Source of the DNA: Sphingomonas sp. BK235
GTDB taxonomy: Bacteria; Pseudomonadota; Alphaproteobacteria; Sphingomonadales; Sphingomonadaceae
Assembly: GCF_004345855.1 (NCBI RefSeq)
Contig: NZ_SLXN01000013.1
Location: 30,808 to 94,807, forward strand
DNA: 64,000 nucleotides
Reading direction: 5' to 3'
Shown here piece after piece: positions 15,749 through 23,820 of the stretch. The position numbers and the translations under genes were made by a program. How positions within the stretch are numbered: the stretch's first letter is position 1; every line of letters begins with the position of its first letter. The notes beneath the pieces were generated by a model that did no database searches, was not told where the DNA came from, and was given only the letters and a program-made list of their open reading frames with translations.

Positions 15749-16393
15749 TCAGGCGGCGATCAGCGCGGGCACGGTGCCGGCGGGCTCGGGGGCGGTGAGG
15801 CCCAGCTCGCGCGTAAGGCGCTCGGCGAAGCGGCCGGTGTTCAGCAGCTCGGCCATGGCGGCATGCAGGTTGGGCTGCTCGAGGCCGTTCACAACCGCGC
15901 CATAGGCAACCTCACGACCCTCGTACCGCCCACCGACCCGAACGACGACGGCGAGGTCGGCCGCAGCGAGAATGACATAGCCGGACTCGGCCGTTGTCCC
16001 CTGCGAGGAAATGACGGTGTAGCTACCGTCGATGAGGTGCAGCGCCGCGGCGAGCTTCTCCAGCTCGGCCCGCGCGTCCATGTGGAAACGCTCCTTGGCG
16101 ACCTGGTCGTAGGCGACGCCACGGATCGCGATGGAGAGCAGCGTCGGGAACCGCCGCAGCGCGTCGATCCTGCGCCGGCAGGCATGCAGCAGCACCGAGC
16201 GCGGCGCGCGGTTGGTCGAGACAACCGCCATATGGCGCGCCAGCAGGACCATGGCGGGATCGCTGTCAGGATCGACACCGGCGTTGCGGCAATCGGCAAG
16301 CGCCTTGGTCATGGCCTGCAGGGTGACGGTGATCGTGGGTAGCGAAGCTGCATCCATCGCCTGATGGTGGCGGAACGGTACGTCGAAGCTCAT
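15749..16393 (-). CDS. uncharacterised plasmid protein
   Basis: A 214-residue protein. It starts at MSFDVPFRHHQAM (ATG at 16393). Helical N-terminal half with a LLARHMAVVSTNRAPRSVLL segment; the middle (about 120-160) is strand-rich (GYVILAAADLAVVVRVGGRYEG). No domain recognised. A purine tract (complement of 16441-16463) lies in its leader, as for other operon heads here. Confidence 0.5.
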   Translation of the reverse strand: MSFDVPFRHHQAMDAASLPTITVTLQAMTKALADCRNAGVDPDSDPAMVLLARHMAVVSTNRAPRSVLLHACRRRIDALRRFPTLLSIAIRGVAYDQVAKERFHMDARAELEKLAAALHLIDGSYTVISSQGTTAESGYVILAAADLAVVVRVGGRYEGREVAYGAVVNGLEQPNLHAAMAELLNTGRFAERLTRELGLTAPEPAGTVPALIAA

Positions 16394-16556
16394 GACGCCT
16401 GACTCCATGTGAGAGGACCTGGCGCGACACCTCACGCCCGCCTCTCACTCCCCCCTCTTCTCCGCGGCTCAGGATCCTCCCCGTGGTCGTCAGCCCCTCG
16501 GGGCTGGTCGCCCTGGCGCTTTACGGGCTCGGATCGCTCGTCTCCGATTAAGGCGC

Positions 16557-16592
16557 CGGAAAGAGGTTGCCGGTTTCGGAAACCTCTTTCCG
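16557..16592. other. strong hairpin between genes
   Basis: A perfect 12-bp inverted repeat CGGAAAGAGGTT-12-AACCTCTTTCCG lies 8 bases downstream of the 16600-17205 gene stop on the minus strand. The loop can also pair with itself (GGTTTC/GAAACC). It is positioned like a terminator or mRNA-end stabiliser but lacks a clear T run. Confidence 0.55.
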
Positions 16593-16599
16593 CGGGCGC

Positions 16600-17205
16600 T
16601 CAGTCGATCAGCTCGACGCCTAGCGAAGCAAAGGTGCTGGCCTGATCGCGCGCAGCGTAGCGCGCCGCGTCGCACAGGCCTTTGAAGTCGGGGCCGTCGT
16701 AGGTGGCGAAGCCAAGATGGCTGCAGCCGGTAATCCGCTGCCCGACGACGCCGACCTTGCCGGCTGGCACCCAGTCTGCCCAATCGCCCCAGGCGGCGCG
16801 CACGCCGATCTCGCCGATTGCGGCTTCGTACGACGCGATCGAGCGCAACACGTGGCTGTCGCTCGGTTGCAGCACCTCGCCGGTGAAGGCGGAGTAGCGC
16901 TGCGGCCGCCAATGCCGCGCAGTCTGGCGCGCGAGATCACGCTCGAGATCGAACAGCGGTTTACGCAGGGCGGCGAACTCGGCCTCAAAGCCGAGTATCA
17001 CCAGCGACCAATCGACATCCTCTTCGTAGTAGATGCTGTCGAGCCGCAGCGCCTCCGGCATTGCTGCCTGGCGCTCATCAGAGAGCACGAAGCCGCCGTG
17101 CGAGGCGGTGGTCACCGACCATACACCGGGCAGGCGTTGCTCGGCGGTCTGAGGTGCGTCCCAGAGGGTGTGAACAGGTGCGGGGGTTGAGGTGAAGGCG
17201 GGCAT
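16600..17205 (-). CDS. DUF7007-like domain protein
   Basis: A 201-residue protein. The opening LPGVWSVTTASHGGFVLSDERQAAMPEALR, split by the P-L pair and followed by YYEEDVDWSLVILGF, is what I remember of the DUF7007 domain found in proteins of alphaproteobacterial plasmids. The C-terminal part is rich in Gly, Trp and Ala (VRAAWGDWADWVPAGKVGVVG). Function unknown. A purine tract (complement of 17230-17250) lies upstream of its start. Confidence 0.55.
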   Translation of the reverse strand: MPAFTSTPAPVHTLWDAPQTAEQRLPGVWSVTTASHGGFVLSDERQAAMPEALRLDSIYYEEDVDWSLVILGFEAEFAALRKPLFDLERDLARQTARHWRPQRYSAFTGEVLQPSDSHVLRSIASYEAAIGEIGVRAAWGDWADWVPAGKVGVVGQRITGCSHLGFATYDGPDFKGLCDAARYAARDQASTFASLGVELID

Positions 17206-17366
17206 GATGATCTTCTCCCTGATCGACGCCCTTCCTCCCCCCTCTTTCTAAACGTCGAGCTGGAAGGCGAGGATGATACACCGCTGTCTCCCCGCAGCTG
17301 CGCATCCCGAACTCCGGAGGATGCCGAGTAACCGGATTATAGAACTTACCGGGTAATCATGATCCT

Positions 17367-17891
17367 TCATCCGCGTGAGGTTCGCCTCTCACACGACAGG
17401 CGCTCGCCGTGGCGCCACTTTGCGGGATCGATGAAGTAGCCTGCGTGCGCTCCGAGTCCGCGGCGCTGCGCCGTCTCGAAGGCCGCGACGTACCGCTGCG
17501 CGCGCGCAGGATCGCCCTTGAGGTAACTGGTGGCTGGCACCGCGAGGCCGGCAGCGATCATCGTCTCGCCGAGGTCCTGTCCGCCGACCTCGACGGTGCC
17601 GATCGGCCGTCCGTAGCTCTGCTTGCCGGTCAACCGGATCGTGGCCGGGTTCGCCTTGAGCAGCTTGGAGGCATAGTCCTGGGCGGCCTTGCCGCACGGC
17701 CAGCAGCCTGACGTCGTGCGGCACATCTGGCGCTTCTCGAAAGCGTCGGCGCCGAACAAGCGGATGTCGATCGAGACGGTGTCGCCGTCGATCGCGCGGC
17801 CATCTGCGGTGATCGCGCCGCTTTGGTCTGACCGCGGTGCCGCACCGGTGCAGGCAGCTGCGATTAGTGCGAGGCCGAGGATCAGGCGCAT
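17367..17891 (-). CDS. secreted thermonuclease-like protein (TNase/SNc domain)
   Basis: A 174-residue staphylococcal-nuclease-like protein. An N-terminal signal sequence (MRLILGLALIAAACTGA) with a lipobox-like AAAC suggests a lipoprotein or exported protein. The nuclease core follows: AIDGDTVSIDIRLFGADAFEKRQMC, with the catalytic Arg of RLFG, the Glu of AFE (usually APE), and a second Arg in SYGRPIGTVEV. A helix LGETMIAAGLAV follows as in the family. Likely cuts nucleic acid outside the cytoplasm. It overlaps the preceding small gene by 10 bases, so it belongs to the 18720-17367 operon. Confidence 0.7.
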   Translation of the reverse strand: MRLILGLALIAAACTGAAPRSDQSGAITADGRAIDGDTVSIDIRLFGADAFEKRQMCRTTSGCWPCGKAAQDYASKLLKANPATIRLTGKQSYGRPIGTVEVGGQDLGETMIAAGLAVPATSYLKGDPARAQRYVAAFETAQRRGLGAHAGYFIDPAKWRHGERLSCERRTSRG

Positions 17892-18070
17892 GCGCTCACC
17901 TCGTCGATCGGCGCGTGTGCGCGCTCGATCACGCGCCAGGGCTGCATCCGGTCGCCGGTGAGCAGCAGCACGACGTCGAGGCCCTCGGCCTGCATGCGCT
18001 GCGCGACACGCCGGGCGTGAAGCGCGCTGCACAGACGCCAGCGCAAGGGAGAAAAGGGGGCGTTTTCCAT
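17882..18070 (-). CDS. small uncharacterised protein
   Basis: A 62-residue protein (opening MENAPFSPLRWRLC). It starts at the ATG at 18070, which has GGAG 6 bases before it; a TGATG start at 18082 coupled to the preceding stop is the alternative. The middle LDVVLLLTGDRMQPWRVIERA looks like one strand-turn-helix. It lies between the DUF6927-like and thermonuclease genes and overlaps the latter by 10 bases. Confidence 0.45.
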   Translation of the reverse strand: MENAPFSPLRWRLCSALHARRVAQRMQAEGLDVVLLLTGDRMQPWRVIERAHAPIDEVSACA

Positions 18071-18081
18071 GTCAGGCTCCA

Positions 18082-18720
18082 TCAGGCTGGCATTGCAGAT
18101 GCGGGCGACTTCGCGAAGACTGTCGCGTGGACCTTCGTCTCCGGCACGACGGTCCACGGCAGATCGCGGAAGTTGCGGATTCGGTAGTGGCCGAAGCGCG
18201 AGGCGCACCGAACGGTTATCCGGCTGCCCCGCTTCACAACGATGAACTCGGTGCCGGAATGCCCATCCTCGAAGCGGATCGGCACGGGGAAGCGTACGCG
18301 CATGCCGTCGTCGATCCGCCGCGCGCGCTGGCGCAGTCGCGCAAGACAGCGTCGACGCCAGTCCAGCGCCCCCTCGTTGTCGGTTGCCGGCAGAAGGCGA
18401 AGGATGCGTTCCGGGCATTCGTCCGAGCACGGCCCCGCGTTCTCGGTCATGTCCTTATAGGCTAAGACGTATCCGTCCGCGGCGTTCGGCGTCCACCGCA
18501 CCTCACAGATCACGGCGATGACGGAGGTGGCGACACCGTTCTCGAGCAGCTCGACAGCGGCATACCAGGCGCGGTTTCCGGGGCACGCGCTTGCGATGAC
18601 GCGCGCACCGCGCGTGCCGCCACCATCCTGCTCGCGCGAGTAAGTATATTGGTCGTTCAGATAGGCCTTGGGCGTGGCGTGACCGCCCATGCTGCTGCGA
18701 GGCATTGAAAGCCAACCCAT
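18082..18720 (-). CDS. DUF6927-like plasmid protein
   Basis: A 212-residue protein that resembles the DUF6927 family found beside ArdC-like genes. Its opening MGWLSMPRSSMGGHATPKAYL and the following QYTYSRE are typical, then a core of strands (VIASACPGNRAWYAAVELL, VICEVRWTPNAADGYVLAYKDMTEN in parts) and a Cys pair at GPCSDECPERIL. Function is not known. It starts 24 bases after the ArdC-like gene and is probably in one operon with it and the thermonuclease. Confidence 0.6.
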   Translation of the reverse strand: MGWLSMPRSSMGGHATPKAYLNDQYTYSREQDGGGTRGARVIASACPGNRAWYAAVELLENGVATSVIAVICEVRWTPNAADGYVLAYKDMTENAGPCSDECPERILRLLPATDNEGALDWRRRCLARLRQRARRIDDGMRVRFPVPIRFEDGHSGTEFIVVKRGSRITVRCASRFGHYRIRNFRDLPWTVVPETKVHATVFAKSPASAMPA

Positions 18721-18744
18721 GTCGGGTTCTCCTATGGTCGTGGA

Positions 18745-19653
18745 TCATGCCGCGAGCTTCACCGCGTCGGTCGCCTCGGCCGAGAAGGTGCGCAGATAGG
18801 CGAAGGCCTGCTCTGCCTTGGTCGCGGCGACGAAGATCGCGCTCTTGTCGGCGCGCAGCACCCGCAGCCAGTCGGCGACGTAGTTGGCGTGGCTGTCATG
18901 GATCTCGGACGGCAGGCCAAGGTCGCTGCAGACCATCGCGCCGGTAAGCTCGGCGACCAGCTCTTCGACGCAGTACGCCTTGTCGCCGAACTTCTTGCCG
19001 AAGGTTCGATCCAGCCGCGACGAATGCCCTGTCCAGTGGGCATGCTCGTGCGCGAGGATGGAGGCGTGCGCGTCGGCCGACTTGAAGCTGCCGGCGTGCG
19101 GCATCTGGATGTAATCGAAGGTGTAGCTGAAGAAGGCGCGATCACCGCCGCGGCGCACCTTCGACGGGATGGCTGCGAAGAAGGCGTCGATGCGATCCTG
19201 TCGCGCCGATAGGAGGGTCGGTGTGGGCGGCGCCGGACGCGGGTAGAAGTAGCTCGGCAGGCCCTCGATCTCGTCGGCGTTGAAGACGGTATACGAGCGC
19301 AGGAAGCGGATCAGCTTGTCGGCTATGATCCCCTCAAGGTTGGGCTGGCCACGCTTGCGGAAGGTCGAGCTGTAGACCGAGAAGGAGGGCTGCGCGTCGC
19401 GGCGCACCCGCCCGCCGAGTTCCTCGGCCTGGTGCGCGGTCATCCAGTAGCGGCTCCGGAAGCCGAGAAAGTCGGCCATGACCCAGAGCCAGATGGAGTT
19501 GATGCCGAGGTACGGCGTGCCCTCGTGGCGGAGCGGTCGCCCACCCTCCCCGGTGACGGACCATGGCCGTTGCCACGGCACGGTGCCGGCCTCAAGCTTG
19601 GCGATGATGGTGTCGGTAATTGCGGCCGCAATGTCGCGGGTGCCGGCGGGCAT
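18745..19653 (-). CDS. ardC: ArdC-like antirestriction protein (zincin metallopeptidase fold)
   Basis: A 302-residue ArdC-type protein. The N-terminal half is the DUF1738-like ssDNA-binding domain (ITDTIIAKLEAGTVPWQRPW, then GINSIWLWVMADFLGFRSRYWMT split by turns, a hallmark segment of the family). The C-terminal half holds a zincin motif HEHAHW (HExxH, about residue 200) followed by an acidic EELVAELTGAMVC helix that would carry the third metal ligand. ArdC proteins protect incoming plasmid DNA from host restriction during transfer. Length matches the family. A strong hairpin at 19684-19717 separates it from the ParB-like gene. Confidence 0.8.
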   Translation of the reverse strand: MPAGTRDIAAAITDTIIAKLEAGTVPWQRPWSVTGEGGRPLRHEGTPYLGINSIWLWVMADFLGFRSRYWMTAHQAEELGGRVRRDAQPSFSVYSSTFRKRGQPNLEGIIADKLIRFLRSYTVFNADEIEGLPSYFYPRPAPPTPTLLSARQDRIDAFFAAIPSKVRRGGDRAFFSYTFDYIQMPHAGSFKSADAHASILAHEHAHWTGHSSRLDRTFGKKFGDKAYCVEELVAELTGAMVCSDLGLPSEIHDSHANYVADWLRVLRADKSAIFVAATKAEQAFAYLRTFSAEATDAVKLAA

Positions 19654-19683
19654 GGCGCGGCTCCTTGATGAACGTGGAAAGAA

Positions 19684-19717
19684 GCTGCCGGCGCCGCGGT
19701 GAGGCAGCGCCGGCAGC
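19684..19717 (-). terminator. hairpin between the ParB-like and ArdC-like genes
   Basis: A perfect 11-bp inverted repeat GCTGCCGGCGC-12-GCGCCGGCAGC. Read on the minus strand it follows the ParB-like stop codon by 22 bases and is followed by TTCTTT, so it could act as a weak intrinsic terminator or attenuator before the ArdC-like gene. Confidence 0.55.
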
Positions 19718-19739
19718 AGGTTGCCCAGCGGGTGTGCTG

Positions 19740-22007
19740 TTACTCGGCCGCGACCACGTCGTTGACGGTGTCGTCGTTCTGGTGCTCGGGCGGCATGACG
19801 TCGCCGGTGCCGCTGCTCTCTCCATCAACATCGGCCGTGCCGTCACCAGCGGGCTCGCCGGCGTCTTCACCGATGAGCGCGGCCAGGTCGTCGTCCTCGC
19901 CGGCGCCGGTGCCGTCGCCGATCAGCCCGGCGAGCTCGTCCTGCCCATCGTCCTCAGGTGCCTCGCCGGAGGCGACGTCGTTGAAGCGCATCGCAGCCGG
20001 CACCCAGGCAAGCGCCTTCTCCTTCACCTCGGCCTCGACGATCGCGTCGCCGGCGAAGAGCTTCTGGCACGACGCCGAGATCTCCGGCTTCTTGCTGCTT
20101 GCGTTGCGGCTGGTGAGCGACGGACCGCCGACCTCGTCGAGCAGCGACAGCAGCGCGCCCTTGGGCACGCGGTCGAAGAAGTTCTCCGATGTCGGGCGCC
20201 ACCAGCTGGCGACGTCGACCTCGAGGGTCGTGGCGAGGCGGTTCTGGAGCGGGATCTGCTTGGGCGCGCCGTAGCCCTCCTTGGCGTCGAACGACGTGGC
20301 CACGATCCACGCCAGCCACTTGGCCTTGGTGTCGTCGGAGAGAACGCGGAACGCCTCGAAGCGCGCCACCTTGTTGTCCGCCTCGGACCAGCTCGCGTCC
20401 AAACCGTCGTAGACCTCTGCGAGGTAGTCGCGCGCGCGCGAGCCGGGGACGCCGGTCGCAGGCACCGCATCCTGCGGCAAGGGCGCACGGATGGTCGTGC
20501 CATTGCCGTCGGGGCGGTAGTTACGCCCCTCGATCATGACGAAGATCATGTAGTCGAGCGCGAGACCAGGGTTGGCCTGCAGCGCGGCACCGAGCACGTC
20601 GCGCCGCTGGATCGCGAGCTGATCCATCAGGACCTGGCTCATCGGCTTGCCACCCGGGGCGGCGCGGTCGGGCTCGACGATCGAAGTGGTGTTGCCCCGG
20701 CCAATGGTGTGCCCCGCCCCTTCCTCGATGCGGAAGGTCGCGACCGGCGCACGACGCTCGGAGTCTTCGGCATCGCCTTCGGCCCTGTCGTCCGCCGAAG
20801 CTCCCTCGTGCTCGCCGGCATCGTCGTCGACAGCGTCCGGCTCCACCATCGTCACCGTGATCGGCGTCTCGCTGTAGAAGGTGTCGTCGAGCACCATCTC
20901 GCCGGTATGCGACAGCGTCAGGAAGGCGCCGACGCGGGAGGCCACCTCCGGGGGCATCATGACCGGCCGATGCTCGAGCGCGTCGAGTTCCGCCGCGAGC
21001 GTGTCGTACTGGCCCTCGATCTCGATGTGCGCCTCGTCGGTCAGCGTGCCGCTCTCGAGCTGCTCCTGCAGCGGTGCCAGAAGCGCCTCGATCTCGACCG
21101 CGCGCGCGCCCTGCTCCTCGGTCATCGGCTCGGTCGGCAGGTAGACACGGTACAGACCGTGCGCGGCGTTGTAGGTGCTGCTCGACGCGACCGGGCGGAT
21201 CCAGGCGAGGCCGCGCTCGTCGCCGATGCGCTTGGCCTCGGCTTCCATCTTCTCGCCCGCGAGTCTCTGGACGATCTCCGGATTGGTCCAGCGGTCGTCG
21301 CCGTCGCTGAACAGCTCGCGCTCGATCACGCCACCTGCCGCCTCGTACGCGTCGGCGCCGACGAGCAGGGCAACCGGATCGCTCGAGCGCATATCGTCAT
21401 TGGCGATCGTGCGCCGGATGGTGTCGGGCGTGTTGTAGCTGCTGTGGCCGTAAGCGTTCCACACCTTGAGCTGACGCTCATGGCTGGCGGTCGTACCATA
21501 CGCCTTGGCCATCTCGAGGCTGATCTTCTCGTCGACGAGCGCGTCAAAAATGGGCTCCGCCAGATTGGCGAGCCGCAGGCGTCCCTCGACGAACCGCCGG
21601 GTCACGCCGAAGCGGCGCGCGAGCCCGTCGATATCGCCGCCCTGCGAGAGGATGAGCTGGAAGCCACGGCACTCGTCGGCCGGGTTCATGTTGTCGCGCT
21701 GGAAGTTCTCGACCAGCGACACCTCGGACAGCTCGCTCTCGGCGCCCGTCATCAGCTTGACCGGCACGTCATACTCGTCGGCGTTGATCTCGCCGCGCTC
21801 GGCGAGCAGCATCAGTCCGCGGTAACGGCTCTCGCCGGCGACGACGCTGTAGTGGCCGCGCGGCTTCTTGAGCGGCGTCACGATCAGGTTCTGCAGGATA
21901 CCATTGGCGGCGATGCTGATCGCGAAGCTCTCGGCCTTGTCGGCGCGCCGCTTGCGCACGTTGACGTCGGAGAGGACCAGCTTCGACAGCTTGACGGACT
22001 GGATCAT
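19740..22007 (-). CDS. giant ParB/Spo0J-like protein
   Basis: A 755-residue protein with a ParB N-terminal domain (residues about 1-110: KLVLSDVNVRKRR..., AANGILQNLIVTP, VVAGESRYRGLMLL) followed by the ParB helix-turn-helix region (GGDIDGLARRFGVTRRFVEGRLRLANL, about 128-155). It is over twice the length of partition ParB. The long C-terminal part is very acidic near the end (many Asp/Glu/Gly in the last 60 residues). Since the plasmid has its own ParA/ParB pair at 34193-36641, this one is probably not the segregation ParB; such proteins are found next to ArdC and strawberry-notch genes on plasmids and may act on incoming DNA. Probably headed by the leader at 22030-22075. Confidence 0.75.
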   Translation of the reverse strand: MIQSVKLSKLVLSDVNVRKRRADKAESFAISIAANGILQNLIVTPLKKPRGHYSVVAGESRYRGLMLLAERGEINADEYDVPVKLMTGAESELSEVSLVENFQRDNMNPADECRGFQLILSQGGDIDGLARRFGVTRRFVEGRLRLANLAEPIFDALVDEKISLEMAKAYGTTASHERQLKVWNAYGHSSYNTPDTIRRTIANDDMRSSDPVALLVGADAYEAAGGVIERELFSDGDDRWTNPEIVQRLAGEKMEAEAKRIGDERGLAWIRPVASSSTYNAAHGLYRVYLPTEPMTEEQGARAVEIEALLAPLQEQLESGTLTDEAHIEIEGQYDTLAAELDALEHRPVMMPPEVASRVGAFLTLSHTGEMVLDDTFYSETPITVTMVEPDAVDDDAGEHEGASADDRAEGDAEDSERRAPVATFRIEEGAGHTIGRGNTTSIVEPDRAAPGGKPMSQVLMDQLAIQRRDVLGAALQANPGLALDYMIFVMIEGRNYRPDGNGTTIRAPLPQDAVPATGVPGSRARDYLAEVYDGLDASWSEADNKVARFEAFRVLSDDTKAKWLAWIVATSFDAKEGYGAPKQIPLQNRLATTLEVDVASWWRPTSENFFDRVPKGALLSLLDEVGGPSLTSRNASSKKPEISASCQKLFAGDAIVEAEVKEKALAWVPAAMRFNDVASGEAPEDDGQDELAGLIGDGTGAGEDDDLAALIGEDAGEPAGDGTADVDGESSGTGDVMPPEHQNDDTVNDVVAAE

Positions 22008-22197
22008 GGGAAATCACCCTTATGCTGAGCATCCGACGTTCTGCCGGACACCAGCTCCCCTCCCCCTTCTCTCCATTTCTCGGGGCTGCGTCGGAACGTG
22101 ACATGTTCTCGGACTGTTTAGAGTTACTGCGGAGGCGCCTTGGGCTATGACAACGCCGTCGCGTCCGCGACCGTCCCCCTGACTACCGGGATCCAAC

Positions 22198-22698
22198 ATG
22201 ACCGAAGAAACGAACCCCGTCGAAATGGCGACCGAGCTGACGATCGCGTGGCTGTCGAACCCGAATACGCGCACCTCGGCCGACGACGTGCCGGCGTTCC
22301 TGAAGACGATGCACGATGCCGTCGCGAACCTGAGCAGCGCGTCGCCTGAGGCGGCCTCCGAGCCGGCCCAGTCGGAATACACGCCCGCGGTGTCGGTCCG
22401 TAAGTCGCTCGCGAACAAGGACCACATCATCAGCATGATCGATGGCAAGCCGTACAAGACGCTGCGCCGCCATCTGTCCACCAATGGTCTGACGCCAGAC
22501 GAGTATCGTGAGCGCTACAACCTGAAGCGCGACTATCCGATGGTGGCAGAGACCTACAGCGAGGCGCGTCGCACGATGGCGAAGAAGATCGGCCTGGGCC
22601 GCAAGCCCGGCCAGAAGGCCGCCGAGGCTGCTCCTGAGGCGCCCGCGCCGAAGCCGCGCCGTTCCAAGGCGAAGGTAGTCGAGACGACCGACGCCTGA
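22198..22698 (+). CDS. MucR/Ros-family transcription regulator
   Basis: A 166-residue MucR/Ros-type regulator. Family signatures are the helix ITPAVSVRKSLANKDHIISMIDGKPYKTLRRHL (in part) and GLTPDEYRERYNLKRDYPMVAETYSEARRTMAKKIGLGRK, the usual C-terminal block. The zinc-finger cysteines of Ros are replaced (KDHIISMIDGKPYKTLRRH), as in many MucR homologues. The C-terminus is Lys/Ala/Pro-rich and histone-like. It is divergent from the ParB-like gene and may act as a nucleoid-type silencer of plasmid genes. Confidence 0.8.
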   Translation: MTEETNPVEMATELTIAWLSNPNTRTSADDVPAFLKTMHDAVANLSSASPEAASEPAQSEYTPAVSVRKSLANKDHIISMIDGKPYKTLRRHLSTNGLTPDEYRERYNLKRDYPMVAETYSEARRTMAKKIGLGRKPGQKAAEAAPEAPAPKPRRSKAKVVETTDA

Positions 22699-22779
22699 TC
22701 GGTCGGACAAACCGAGGGTTGAAAGGTTTCGATAGTAGCCGACGTTCGCGAATGCGATGTCCGCTACAACCTGTTGAAC

Positions 22780-23742
22780 TTATCCTTGCTGCCGTAGCGG
22801 GATAGCTGCGATTGAGATTTTTCCTGCGGGGTCAATGTTCAAACCGCGAAGAATTTCCTGAAACGCCCACGCGACCTGATTTGGGTAGACGCACGGCCCA
22901 ATAATGATCCTGTCGAGCAGCCTATCGAGGTTCAGCCACGGCATATTCAGACCTGGTTGGTCTTCCAAAGGCACTTTGCATATCATCTGCGGAATGCCGC
23001 GAACGGTCTCGATGCTCGTCTGAATGTAAGGAGACGGATCTGAAAGCGGCCGGTGGATAACCCGCCACTCCTGCTCCTCGACGAAAGCTGGATGCTTGAA
23101 TGATAGCGTGGCGAACTGAAGCGCGTTTGTTATGATTGACTGTGCATTCTGGAACGGGACCTGCCTTATCGTATCTATGTTGGCCGTCAGTCCGTCAGCT
23201 ACCTCCTTTAGGTTCGAGAACAAGAAATGTTCGTCTCCGTAGGCGACGGGGCTTGAGTAGGTGTTCAGCTGGCCAGTGTCGTTTTCAAAGACCTCGGTAT
23301 TGAAGATGAGCGCGACGCCCGATGTGGGGCCACCATATGCGCGCCACATCGAGAGTCGTCCAAGTAGGTCCTCGGGATCGTGCGCCGATAGAGAGGTCAA
23401 ATAGGTCTGGGTCCGAGACTGCCATTCGACCTTGTTAATGAACTCGGCAATCGCATTCCAAAGCCCAGGATGCGCGCTGTTGAGCGTAGTTTCGAGCTGT
23501 GCCCCGATGCCCATTTGAAGGGCGCCAATTAAGCAAGCGGTGCCGTATGCAACCTCCGAAAAGTCGTTCATCAACTGCGCGTTGCGGAGCCAGAGCGTCT
23601 TGTTTTTGAGGATTAGCGCAGCATTCTCGGCGGTGGTGTAGTGCGCCATTTTCAGGCCCTTCTCAAACACCTCCTGGAAGCGACGTGTTTCGTAGGGGAA
23701 CGCCAGTTCCTGTAACGCCGTGATCGCATCGTTCTCGTCCAT
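22780..23742 (-). CDS. DUF2971 family protein
   Basis: A 320-residue protein of the DUF2971 type: an early HYTTAENAALILKNKTLWLRNAQLMNDFSE, cut as LYHYT...I...G.L......MNDP in the family, and later LLGRLSMWRAYGGPTSGVALIF and a KHPAFVEEQEWRVIHRP block, which are the family landmarks. DUF2971 proteins occur in phage-resistance contexts, but the reaction is unknown. Base composition is visibly less GC-biased than its neighbours, and it stands alone between the MucR and helicase genes, suggesting later acquisition. Confidence 0.7.
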   Translation of the reverse strand: MDENDAITALQELAFPYETRRFQEVFEKGLKMAHYTTAENAALILKNKTLWLRNAQLMNDFSEVAYGTACLIGALQMGIGAQLETTLNSAHPGLWNAIAEFINKVEWQSRTQTYLTSLSAHDPEDLLGRLSMWRAYGGPTSGVALIFNTEVFENDTGQLNTYSSPVAYGDEHFLFSNLKEVADGLTANIDTIRQVPFQNAQSIITNALQFATLSFKHPAFVEEQEWRVIHRPLSDPSPYIQTSIETVRGIPQMICKVPLEDQPGLNMPWLNLDRLLDRIIIGPCVYPNQVAWAFQEILRGLNIDPAGKISIAAIPLRQQG

Positions 23743-23820
23743 CCTGCGAGGCTAACCTCCTGATTGAGTTCGCGGAAGCACGCTTTCCATCGCCTTGCGA
23801 AGTAAGCGGTGGAAGGCGTC

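Noticed and set aside
19620..22028. 802-codon plus-strand frame opposite the giant ParB-like gene
   Set aside because: It mirrors the minus-strand ParB-like gene; its product is Arg/Val/Leu/Gly-rich with no motif, while the minus strand gives clear ParB motifs.
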